Program-made: the position numbers and the translations under genes
The notes under the pieces: model-generated
Database searches by the model: none
What the model was told of the DNA's origin: nothing
The model's input: only the letters and a program-made list of their open reading frames with translations
Assembly: GCA_964035015.1 (NCBI GenBank)
Contig: OZ035998.1
Coordinates: 18,791,327-18,855,326 of the forward strand
Direction: 5' to 3'
Source: Corallium rubrum
Taxonomy: Eukaryota; Cnidaria; Anthozoa; Scleralcyonacea; Coralliidae
DNA: 64,000 nucleotides
Shown here: in pieces, positions 24,979-37,300 of the stretch
How positions within the stretch are numbered: the first letter of the stretch is position 1
How the letters are laid out: every line of letters begins with the position of its first letter

Positions 24979-27900
24979 GGTTGAGCGATTGCACACAAAC
25001 GCTGCTATTGGCTGATGGCTGAGAGTGTAGATTTTTCCAAAATGAAATAGCCATAGCAAACTTTGAGAGTTCGTACTTCATGACTCGAGGACTATACGTC
25101 GAATTCTCTTGAAATTTTTGGTGAATGCTCTTACCATACTTCTCTGTTCTTGCTAAAATAAAAAAAATATGCCAACGTCTTTTTCGCTTTATAGACACTT
25201 TAATGTTCAGAAATAAACCAATATACTCGACTTATAAATGCAGTAGTATCAGTCAGAATAAAATGTTTTAATTTGTTTGTTTTTTTGTTTTTTTAGTTTA
25301 CTGCCCCTGGGAGTACTTTAATTTTATCACCAGAGTTGCACATTACTGTTTTGGGTTATAATGGAGTTATGGACTATGGCTCGGTTCAGGTTAGTGTAAA
25401 AACCATGCCGTCATGCAAATGCCTTCACATGATGACGGCAAAAAGCGAGTAATATTATATGGATATGTGGAAACACACTTTGAAGTGCAATTGACGTTGG
25501 AACTAAATTTAAAGTTTGCATGTCGCAGCAGACAGATTTAGGCCAGTAACATATTCAGTTTTTGTATATACACACGAAATTCAGTGTCATGTCTTTAGCA
25601 CAAGAGCGCAAAATTAGATATCCTTTTGTATTTTTTTCAACAGTTAAATATCAATGCAAATTTTTGTTTATGATGCTATTCAATGTGCATGTATTGAAAT
25701 ATTTTGTGTCATTTACACTTTAACCCAACTGTCGTATACTTGAATCCCCATTTAAGTGTATGCCCCCCCCCCCCCCCCCCAATCATGCATAAAAAAGTTA
25801 TAAATGTTATCGAACGATTTTCAATGTAAACGACACCTCAAGTAAACTTCATCGAAATATTCAATATACTGCCGAGTGATTTCTTCTAGTTCCGCGTCGA
25901 ACATTTTCACCGGCTCGCTCTCGCGACATAAACTTGCCAAGATATTAGGTATCGGGGAGTCATGTCTTGTCGAACACATTTCTTCTGAGCTCTTAGCAGG
26001 ACTCGAACCCGCAACTATAGTATTACCAACTAACACAGCTTGTACAGCAAACAACTGACAATTATTACTAACATCAAGCTGCAATTTCTGAAACTAACTA
26101 ACAATGTTTAACTGGAAACTTACTGTTACAACGCGACTTGTGGACCAACAAGTACTTGTAACCGAGCGGTTAAGACTCGTTCCCGAAGGACTGGGCACAG
26201 TCTAAGGTATAATTACCTTAAATAACCTTGCTCTACTATCTGAGTTCTAGTGGCCCAATGGTTAGAGCGTCTGGCTAGCATTCAGAAGGTTGCGGGTTCG
26301 AGTCCCGCTTAGAGCTCAGTTTTTCTGAGTATTACCAACTAATAATAATAATAATAATAAAATCTTTATTTAAACTGTTGAAGATCCTATCAGCATAAAT
26401 GCTGGTATTAACAGGAGAACAGTGCTTAATTATAGATAATAACTAATCATTGATACAAAGTGAACAAAATTAATAAAAATAACGGTTATAGGAAATTCAT
26501 TACAAATGTGAGTATTGTTGTCAGTTTCTAATAGGTGCATGAAAATACTACGTTTAAAACTAGAGATAGACGTAAGTTCTCTGAAATGCGAAGGCAAAGA
26601 GTTCCAATCCTTTGCAGCTAACACAGCTTGTGCAGCAAACAACTGGCAATTATTACATTTCTTCTGTTTCAGTTTTATCTACCGCTACAAGTTAATATAT
26701 TTGTATTGGCAATGGCATGGTTTTGAGTGCAATTTGGAAAAAAACATGCACGAATGAATTTTTGAAAGACTATCAAAATGGCACGAGTCCGAAAGACGAG
26801 TGCTATTTGAGGGCTTTGAAAAACTCACGAGGGCATGTTTTTCCAAATTGCACGAACACCTATACTATTAAACTTATTAATAATATACATGAAAAAATGT
26901 CCAAGTCAACTGTACTTACATCACAGTTCCCTATCGGCAGTGTCCACTCCTCGTATATTTGGTTGTTTAAAAACGCTTTGCTTCTTCCATCACTACTCGA
27001 GAAAGTTTACTAAAAGCACTACAAATCATCTAGTTTTCTTGTAGGCACTTTACTTGACAACAATGAAAAATAATTAGCTACAAATTTTAACAAATTGTTC
27101 TCCTCCGTTTCAAATCTTGGCCGCCATATTTGTTTATTTTGTGCAGAGAGAGCCTGGGCACGAGGCTGGAAAATACCATCCATCAAAATCCGCTGTAGAA
27201 CGTGATTGGCTCTTTTCAGTTTTTATTGTTTTTGATTGGCCTATTCGCTTCAAAAATTTGCACTGTATTTCCTTTTTTCTGCACTGTATTTCCCTAAAAC
27301 TGCACTGCTCTTAGCCAATTAAAGTTGAGAAATTTTTTCTTGTATATTATATTCAAGCCCGGGTGTAGGGCCGAGGGCCCGGATCCCTGTGAGGGTGCTA
27401 ATCTTGACACGCGCGGAGCCATTTTACACGCGTGGACAAGCGTGATATACGAACAAATTTCTGTGATCTGAATATTTGTATGTGTGGACGGACAATGCGT
27501 GGTTAAGATTGTGTGGCACTGGGGACAATATAGTTCTTGACAAAAAAGATTTCAACTAACAACAAAATTTATTCTTGACAAAATGACTTGAGAAAGGAGT
27601 TTTTGGGATACATACATCCCTTTCAAAAGAACAGAAACAAATCAACGTTTGCGTTAAAGTACAACAGCATCTTGACTGGAAGGAAACTCGACAAACCGAA
27701 ACTCGAAGGAAGGAAAAGCAATAGTCAAACTAGAAAACTGAAAACCAACGAAGGTAAAGGCGGAAAAGTTAATAAGCTTTATGGTAAAAATATAGAGCGC
27801 TCTCAGTTAGTAGCAAAACTGTTTGAGTTTCCCTGTTTACATCCTATCACTGTTAATTATGTTTTCTATTTTCTGTGTCGTTGAAGTATTTTAAACGTAT

Positions 27901-30900
27901 CATATCCATTGCATGTTTTTGCTTGGCAATGCCCATTGCATTTTTTGGCCTGTGGCTGCCGTCTTATGTATTTTTAAATAGTTTTCTTATTGTAAAACCA
28001 CTTGTGACTTTTAAAATCGTGTGTTTATAATTGGGCGAAAAAAGTGGAAAAGGAACAATTTTTCTTCTGTAAAACGTACAAATGCTGTTGAAATATTTAT
28101 TAACATGTATAATAAAGGTGAAAACAGATTCAGCACTTCAGATTTTGAAATGAAAAATTGTTTTTGTTATATTAGGGTTAACCCTTTATCGCCCACTCCA
28201 ATGACGAGTAAAATCGTCTGGCGTTTGCCAGAGTAAAGTACTTTAGTATTTTAAAGACATCGTTGGGCGATGGGTTAAAAAGGGTTAAAGGAATTTGAAA
28301 TGCCATTAATGAACGAATATAGCCGTGGCAGCCAGTCAGGCAGTTGTTTGAGTAGTTTTCAATCACTTCACTGCCTTTTGGAAAATGCTCTAGCAATGTC
28401 CTTTTGATAACATTTTGACGCCTGCTTCAGTAGCGTGATCGAGTTCAAACCCTGGATGCAACATGCAATTTTGTTTATCTGAATAATTTTTACGAAATAT
28501 ATCGTCCTTAAATTTTTCTTTGTTCTTCGTTTCCTTTTTCTTTAAAAAAATAGAGTTAAACAGTTTTCTATTTCAAATATTCTTCTAGAATTAAAACTAT
28601 ATCTTGATCGTTCCAACAAGAGTGGCTAGTTCCAGGCCCCCAGTAAAAATGAACGCAGGGGACGGGGGGAGGGGGTTAGCGCGCGCATTAACATTTTCTA
28701 ATCGGGGGGTATTTACAAAATATCATGTAGAAGCAGTCGAGGGGTTGTTGCGTGTATGTATTTCTAGTTATACATGTTAGCGAACTGAGAAAGGTTATTA
28801 AAAATTGTTACAACGTCCCGAGAACTCACGCTGGGAAAACAATCAGTTCGAGTAGTTAAGTTAGGGAAATGAAAGATAACATTCTAAAAACAATTTTCGA
28901 GCATAAACGTTTCATAATCTGTGATAAAACTTGTGGGAGGCGTATACTTTTTGAATGATCTAGATAGGATAGAGGGGTATACTTGAATTGGCCCGTTAGA
29001 GCGTCTTAATGAAGGGAGTAATGCTAGCATTATGTTTTTTTAAGTAAAGAGCGTATTCATCCTCTTTATCATAACGTTTACAGAGATATTCTCCATCCAA
29101 GTTTAATTTCACAACTTAAGTTCGATAGCTTCATCGTCATTCGTTGGAACTTACATGTGTGTACTGATTTTAAAGGTATTGGTCGAAGGGTGTTTGGTCA
29201 CCCAAGAAAACGTGGAATGTTTTTTATCGTCAGTTCATGAGAAACTACAGCAGATAGAGAATAAAAATGCCAGTGTGGCTCAAATGTCTGGTCCTCAGGT
29301 ATTGCAATATTAATTCTCATACTGTAAATAAGGTCCTGCAGGGCTCTGAAACACATGCACGTTCTATAGTTTTATCTAGTATTTTGTTCTGGAATACTGT
29401 AAAGACGTCTATACGTAGACGTATGTAGAGTTCTTTGTCAATAACACAATCATATATACTTTATGCTCCACCTATATACACTGTAAACTTTGTGTAATCA
29501 CATATGATAAGGTCTATATGGATAACCATGCAGGCACAGTGCTAAAGGGTGGTGCCTTGTTTGACTTCCACTCGACGGCATGGAATTTTAATTTTAATTT
29601 TCCCCAGTTTGTGCTACTCCACTCCACTTTACCCATACTCCACTCCACTCAACTCCATTCTACTCCACTCCACTTAACTCTACCACACCTTACCCCTACT
29701 CTATCCTACCTTACCCCTACTGTACTGTACTGTACTGTACTGCACTGCACTGCACTGCACTGCACTGCACTGCACTGCACTGCACTGCACTGCACTGCAC
29801 TGCACTGCACTGCACTGCACTGCACTGCACTGCACTGCACTGCACTGCACTGCACTGCACTGCACTGCACTGCACTGCACTGCACTGCACTGCACTGCAC
29901 TGCACTGCACTGCACTGCACTGCACTGCACTGCACTGCACTGCACTGCACTGCACTGCACTGCACTGCACTGCACTGCACTGCACTGCACTGCACTGCAC
30001 TGTACTGTACTGTACTGTACTGTACTTTGCCCTGCCCTGCCCTGCCCTGCCCGGCCCGACTCGGCTCGGCTCGGCCCTGCCATGCTCTTTTCTGCTCTGC
30101 CCTGCTCTTCCCTGCCGTGCCCTGCCGTGCCCTGCTCTGCGCTGCTGTTTTAAAGTGTTTCATATGAATTCTTTTATAGGATGGTAACGACGGAAAACCG
30201 TCATTTTCCCACGTCACCTCCGAAATGTCTATTGTTTCCATGTTGAAAATGTCTTTATTGGCTTTACAGCTTTTGCCTAACACTGCCAGCGGAGGTATAA
30301 TATTTCTTTATTTTCATATTAATTATACTGAACTCTTTACCATGACTTATGTGGTTGCCAAAACAACAAAAAATCGTCACTGCCAGTACTAGTCATTGTA
30401 AATGCCCGACAAAGTTCTCATGTTCCAGTATCAGCACTTGACCGTAAAAGTTCACAATTTTAAAGTTTGGTTCCGAATTGTTGCACTTGAACGTTGCAAT
30501 AAAGCCAGATGCAATTCTATATACAATATTTTTTGCAAAGGCTTCGTCTTCATTGGAAACAACTTAACAAGGTGTGATAATCCATTGTAATACCATGATC
30601 GCCTTGGATTCTTTTGTTCTCCGAAAGAATGTAAATCTCGTATTTCCCTCATCGCTCATGCAAGAGGGAAATTTTTCCTTTGTCTTCTAATTTTCCCGTG
30701 CATGTCGATGGGGAAAATTAGAAGACAATGAAATCCTTTGTCTTCTTCTAAATTTCCCACTTGCATATATTTTCCCTCATCAACATGCACGGGAAAATTA
30801 GATGTAACTTCTCTGATCAACCGTGTAAATTTCCTGCCGGTAATATTCTCAAAGTTTTCCTCGGCGATCATAATATTACAAACTAATAACATGACTTGAG

Positions 30901-31309
30901 GGAAATTATCGATTAAATTTCCCCCTTGCCTCGGGAAATTTAATCGGTAATTTCCCTCAAGTCATGTTATTACTTATAATGAATAATCGGGCGTTTTTGC
31001 TATTTTTAAATAATTTGGGGAGCACTGATGGCGTGTGCTGTTAGGGCGCTGCCTCTCGCCAATAGTGAAGCCTGGTTACTTGGGGGTGGTACTTGGATGG
31101 GTGATCGTCTGGGAATAACCCCGTTCTCGATCTTGGGACTCATGTGAGTAGAGTTTAGTTGGTCACTCCTGTGCTTCGAGGTTTTTCGCCGGGCTCTCCG
31201 GTTTTCCTCCCTCCGTAAAATCAACACCTAGGTTTCTGAAACAGGGCTCCACTTAAACCAGCTCTAGCTGAATGGACAACCCTGTCTAAATATTGTCTAT
31301 AAATAAATA

Positions 31310-31388
<79 letters not shown>

Positions 31389-34300
31389 ATGAATGAATGA
31401 ATGAAAATTAATTCTTCGATTTTTGGCCAGTCGAAGTTTATGCATGCGTATACTTTGTTGGAGCTAGAACACCAGTTTGATTAAATATTATATACTGCAC
31501 TTTTAGAAAATGGCGAATACTAACATTACACTGCTTTTATTCCATTGTCGTCGTACAGTATATATGCAGATAACTAGGCATTGTTTTGAGTGCAGTTTCG
31601 AAAAACAGGCGAAGGGAAAACACACTAAGAGGAACCATTGTATCGTGACATGTATAATAAAGCGGCAGGAGGCTCCCTGTGCTCGTCTGCGTCTCATAGT
31701 CTGTGCACTGTTTAGCTGCGATGAGAACCTTCTTCCTTCACTTTTTCCAAAATTACTTAACACTTTGGCCCTCTCCTTGTGCTGAATAAAATCGTCTGGT
31801 GTTAGCCAGAATAAAATACTAAATACTCGTCTTCAGGCTTCAAAGTGTTAAAGAAATAGCTTTTAACACTTTGAGGCCTGGACCTCTCCCTGTGCTGAAT
31901 AAAATCGTCTGGCGTTAGACTAAAGACCCATCTTCAGACTTCAAAGCGTTAAAGAGATAGGTTTTAACGCTTTGAGGCCTGAACCTCTCTCTGTGCTGAA
32001 TAAAATCGTCTGGCGTTAGCCAGAATAAAATACTAAAGAATCGTCTTCAAGCTTCAAAGTGTTAATAGAAAAAATATATATTTTGAAGAGGTTCAGGCCT
32101 CAAAGTGTTATTTAAAGTGCTTATAAACCCAAATATGATATTACTGGCAGATGGATTCTATTTAATGTGTATAGTTGAATGCCAAAATGTTTTTTGATTT
32201 GAACTTCTATTTGTTGTCATATTGAGGTTTGTATTTCCAAAATGGTAATGAGGATGATGTCTATGTAGGCATAGTTTGCACACGTAGTGTTCTGTTACAT
32301 CAGAAATATTACCCAATTCACATGTTAATGGAATACTTGAATGCCAATGTTTAGTTATCAATCCGTCAAAAGAAAGATACAACAAAAAATAAGGAAAAAG
32401 ACGAAGAAACAAAAATTTAAGGCATAAAGTATAGTTTTCTAAAACTATTAAAATTTCATGAGTAAAGCAATTCTTTTTTGTTATCTATGTAACTTTTTAT
32501 GTTTTAGAATTTTTGCTTCCTAACGACGGCCATAAGTAATGGCCGCGGTTGGCTCCCTGGTTTAATCTATAGATTTCTGCCGTTTACAAACATGTATTTA
32601 GAGATTGATGTTTTTGCTTCTGATAGCCTTGCTCGCGTACGTATGATTGTCGAACGTTAAACCATCGAATTTCCTTGTCCTAATAGGCATAGTCATTATC
32701 AGTGATGGAGTTTTTGGTCTTCCAAGTGCCGCTATCGTACACGCATTGTTGGCTCAGCTGAGATCCCACACAGTTTGTTGTTCTTTTGTTAAAGTTGGTA
32801 GCCCGTTTCAAACACAGTGCAGGTACATACATAGACTTGCTCCAAGTCCACCTCTTAGCGCTAGTTTTTGCGGGCGAGCGGAAAGGCGGGAGAGCGGAAA
32901 AGTGGGAGGAAAGAGGCGGACTTGTTTCGCTTGCAGGTTTTTGAATCTAATTAAATATTCTGGCGGGAAATCGCTGAAATGTACATCGCCCTGTTTTGAC
33001 GTGTTTCGGGTTGTCGTACATGCAATGGAAAGTGGTTCTACCCCTACTAAAACGTTTTCAAGAATCTGTTTAACTCTAACTTCCAAATATAGCACTTGCA
33101 TAGCAATTTAGCCTGAATATAATTACTTCCCGAATTACGTCACCGGTCGAAAAATTCACTGGTGAATTTTGGCGCGCTGCAGGTAGAAAAAGTCCTTTTC
33201 AACGAGGAACTGAATGGTCAAAAATGTCGAAAGGTCAAAAATGTTTGAAAAGGACTTTGAGGAAGTCTAGTACATACAGTGTTTAGCGACGTTTGAATTT
33301 CTCATTCTACATGTATATCAGTTTATCACGTAATAGTCGGATTTCTTTTCGGTTGCTAACTTGTTACTGTACAATCAAGTGCAAAATGGTTGAAACACTC
33401 ATCAATGATCTAGCTGGTGTCAATTTGCGATCAAACATAATGAAGACTCTAAAGCTATATGGTTACACACACCGATTTATGTCGCCAATTTGTGTCACAA
33501 CGGCATTGCGAAATCGGTGTGTGTAAAGCTTGTCGTAAGAATCGGGGACAATCCATCCCCGATCGTCGGCGATTCTTACGACAGCCAGGTTCACACTTGT
33601 CGTACGTGACTTGTCGTAATTCGCGCCAAAGTTTAAACTTTAAAGATGGCGGCCTTAACCAGACGGATGATTTTACAGGGACAACGACACTCCCTGAACC
33701 CGAAGGCAGTTTGCATCTTTTTAAATAACGACAAAAGGCAGTGCGAATACTCTCATATCTTTGCTTGCAAGTTTGAAGAACTTCTGTTTCATGACTGCCT
33801 TCGGTGGTATGCAAAGCAGCCATCTTCTTCCATGAATTCAATTTTAAGTTTTTATCCTTGAATTGTGCGCTGCTCCTATTATACAGAAGTAGTATACAGA
33901 GTGGGGGTTCTGGCGCGGGTGGTGCGCGTGGTGCAAAAAGCACCACCCATGACGCCACCATTTTAGTCTTATATTAATTTATGCGTTAATTAGCAGCGTA
34001 ATCTGCAGCGTAATTGACATGCTAGCTAAACCTTTGTTTATAAGTGAAGAAATCGTAAGAAGATAGAATGAGGAGTCAATTCTAAAAGCCATAAGAATGT
34101 TTTTAAGTGTCGATATATAAACGAAATATTATTTGGCTGCGGGATGGCTGAGTATCGACTTGAATTATTAGCAACATGAATATTATATTAGTTAGAACTT
34201 AAACGGCCAAACAGCTCTTTACCCATTTACGTGGAGATATGTGCCGAATTGTCGCTTATTTGGCTTTAGTTTATAAAGTAAACGATGCCTTGAATGAAGA

Positions 34301-37300
34301 AACCGTTCGGCAAGCTGTTCGAAAGACATTGAACCATTTTCTTCAGAGGGGTTTGCCAGAATATAAACCGAGAAACCGTTCGGCAAGCTGTTCGAAAGAC
34401 ATTGAATCATTTTCTTCAGAGGGGTTTGCCAGAATATAAACTGTCAAGGGTTAAACGGCTGACTCGGCTATTTTATTAACGTCGTCAAGCATCTTGTTAA
34501 TGAAAAAATTGACGAAGCGCGGCCAGGATTATACATAATGAAAAGACAAACGTTCTCTGACCAAATATTTAGATTTAATTCGAGCTTTCGGCTGCCAGAC
34601 TGCAGTCTTCAACGGGATAATAAAAATGAAAAATTATCCCGTTGAAGACTGCAGTCTGGCAGCCGAAAGCTCGAATTAAATCTAAATATTTGGTCAGAGA
34701 ACGTTTGTCTTTTCATCATCTTGTTAATGTTGCTACGGCTGATATTTGCGTATTTATGCTCAGTGCACGTGCAGGAGACAAAAGAGAAAACTCATTAAAG
34801 TTACTAATGACCAAAACATAACCGGATTTGCATATAAGTGGAATATTTAATTCATTTTAGGGGTGATCATGAGTTTTTTGGGAATAATAAGGGGCCTGAA
34901 GAGGTATTAATATATGGGCAAGTTTAGGCGAAAAAATTAGTCTTAGGACTATAGTCTTAGTTTTAAGACTATATAGTCTTAGTCTTAGGACTATATAGTC
35001 TTAGCCTTAGGACTATATAGTCTTAGTCTTAGGACTATAGTCTTAGTCTTAGGACTATATAGTCTTAGTCTTAGGACTATATAGTCTTAGTCTTAGGACT
35101 ATATAGTCTTAGTCTTAGGAATATATAGTCTTAGTCTTAGGGATATAGTCTTAGTCTTAGGACTATATAGTCTTAGTCTTAGGACTATAGTCTTAGTCTT
35201 AGGACTATATAGTCTTAGTCTTAGGACTATATAGTCTTAGTTTTAGGACTATAGTCTTAGTCTTAGGAATATAGTCTTAGTCTTAGTCTTAGTCTTAGGA
35301 CTATAGTCTTAGTCTTAGGACTATAGTCTTAGTCTTAGGACTATATAGTCTTAGTCTTATAATCACCCCAGGGGTAACCCCCAAACACTCCCGGGGTACC
35401 CCAATCACCCCTGGGGTAACCTCCAAACACCCCCGGGACACCCCATGGAAAAGCCCCCAAATTCCCCCAGGGTAACCCCAAACACCCCAGGGGGTAATCC
35501 CAAACACCCCCTTTCTCCTCCTCCTCCTCTTTCTCCTCCTCCTCCTCTTTCTCCTCCTCCTCTTCTTTCTCCTCCTCCTCCTCTTTCTCCTCTTTCTCCT
35601 CTTTCTCCTCTTTCTCCTCTTTCTCCTCTTTCTCCTCTTTCTCCTCCTCCTCCTCCTCCTCCTCCTCCTCCTCTCCTCCTCCTCTTTCTCCTCCTCCTCC
35701 TCCTCCTTCTCCTCCTCCTCTTTCTCCTCCTCTTTCTCCTCTTTCTCCTCCTCCTCTTAAAATGTGTATTTTTTTTGGTAGCGTTTTCATCAACATCTCT
35801 ATTTGACAGTCAATGTCTAAATGAGGAAAACGCTACCAAAAAAAATACACATTTTAAGAGGAGGAGGAGAAAGAGGAGAAAGAGGAGGAGAAAGAGGAGG
35901 AGGAGGAGGAGAGAGAGGAGGAGGAGGAGGAGGAGAAAGAGGAGGAGGAGGAGGAGGAGAAAGAGGAGGAGGAGAAAGAGGAGAAAGAGGAGAAAGAGGA
36001 GGAGGAGGAGGAGGAGGAGGAGAAAGAGGAGGAGGAGGAGGAGAAAGAGGAGGAGGACGAGAAAGAGGAAGAGGACGAGAAATCGGAGGAGGAGGAGGAG
36101 GAGGAGGAGGAGGAGGAGAAAGAGGAGGAGGAGAAGAAAGAGGAGGAGGAGGAAAAAGAGGAGGAGGAGGAGGAGAAAGGGGGTGTTTGGGATTACCCCC
36201 TGGGGTGTTTGGGGTACCCCTAGGGTGTTTGGGGTTACCCCGGGGGGAATTTGGGGGCTACCCCATGGAGTGTCCCGGGGGTGTTTGGAGGTTACCCCAG
36301 GGGTGATTATAAGACTAAGACTATATAGTCCTAAGACTAAGACTATAGTCCTAAGACTAAGACTAAGACTAAGACTATAGTCCTAAGACTAAGACTATAG
36401 TCCTAAAACTAAGACAATATAGTCCTAAGACTAAGACTATATAGTCCTAAGACTAAGACTATAGTCCTAAGACTATATAGTCCTAAGACTAAGACTATAT
36501 AGTCCTAAGACTAAGACTATATATTCCTAAGACTAAGACTATATAGTCCTAAGACTAAGACTATATAGTCCTAAGACTAAGACTATATAGTCCTAAGACT
36601 AAGACTATATAGTCCTAAGACTAAGACTATAGTCCTAAGACTAAGACTATATAGTCCTAAGGCTAAGACTATATAGTCCTAAGACTAAGACTATATAGTC
36701 CTAAAACTAAGACTATAGTCCTAAGACTAATTTTTTCGCCTAAACTTGCCCATATATTAATACCTCTTCAGGCCCCTTATTATTCCCAAAAAACTCATGA
36801 TCACCCCTAAAATGAATTAAATATTCTACTTATATGCAAATCCGGTTATGTTTTGGTCATTAGTAACTTTAATGAGTTTTCTCTTTTGTCTCCTGCACGT
36901 GCACTGAGCATAAATACGCAAATATCAGCCGTAGCAACATTAACAAGATGATGAAAAGACAAACGTTCTCTGACCAAATATTTAGATTTAATTCGAGCTT
37001 TCGGCTGCCAGACTGCAGTCTTCAACGGGATAATTTTTCATTTTTATTATCCCGTTGAAGACTGCAGTCTGGCAGCCGAAAGCTCGAATTAAATCTAAAT
37101 ATTTGGTCAGAGAACGTTTGTCTTTTCATTATGTATAATCCTGGCCGCGCTTCGTCAATTTTTTCATTAACAAGATGGTTGACGACGTTAATAAAATAGC
37201 CCAGTCAGCCGTTTAACCCTTGACAGTTTATATTCTGGCAAACCCCTCTGAAGAAAATGATTCAATGTCTTTCGAACAGCTTGCCGAACGGTTTCTCGGT

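Noticed and set aside
29518-30283. Long open frames on both strands (up to 211 codons)
   Set aside because: They are products of the TGCAC pentamer period, which keeps several frames open at once; no start context or domain.
35341-36380. Open frames rich in Gly/Glu, Pro/Leu or Arg/Lys (up to 311 codons)
   Set aside because: They read through CCT/AGG tracts and the palindrome arms in several frames; mirror-symmetric repeats explain them.
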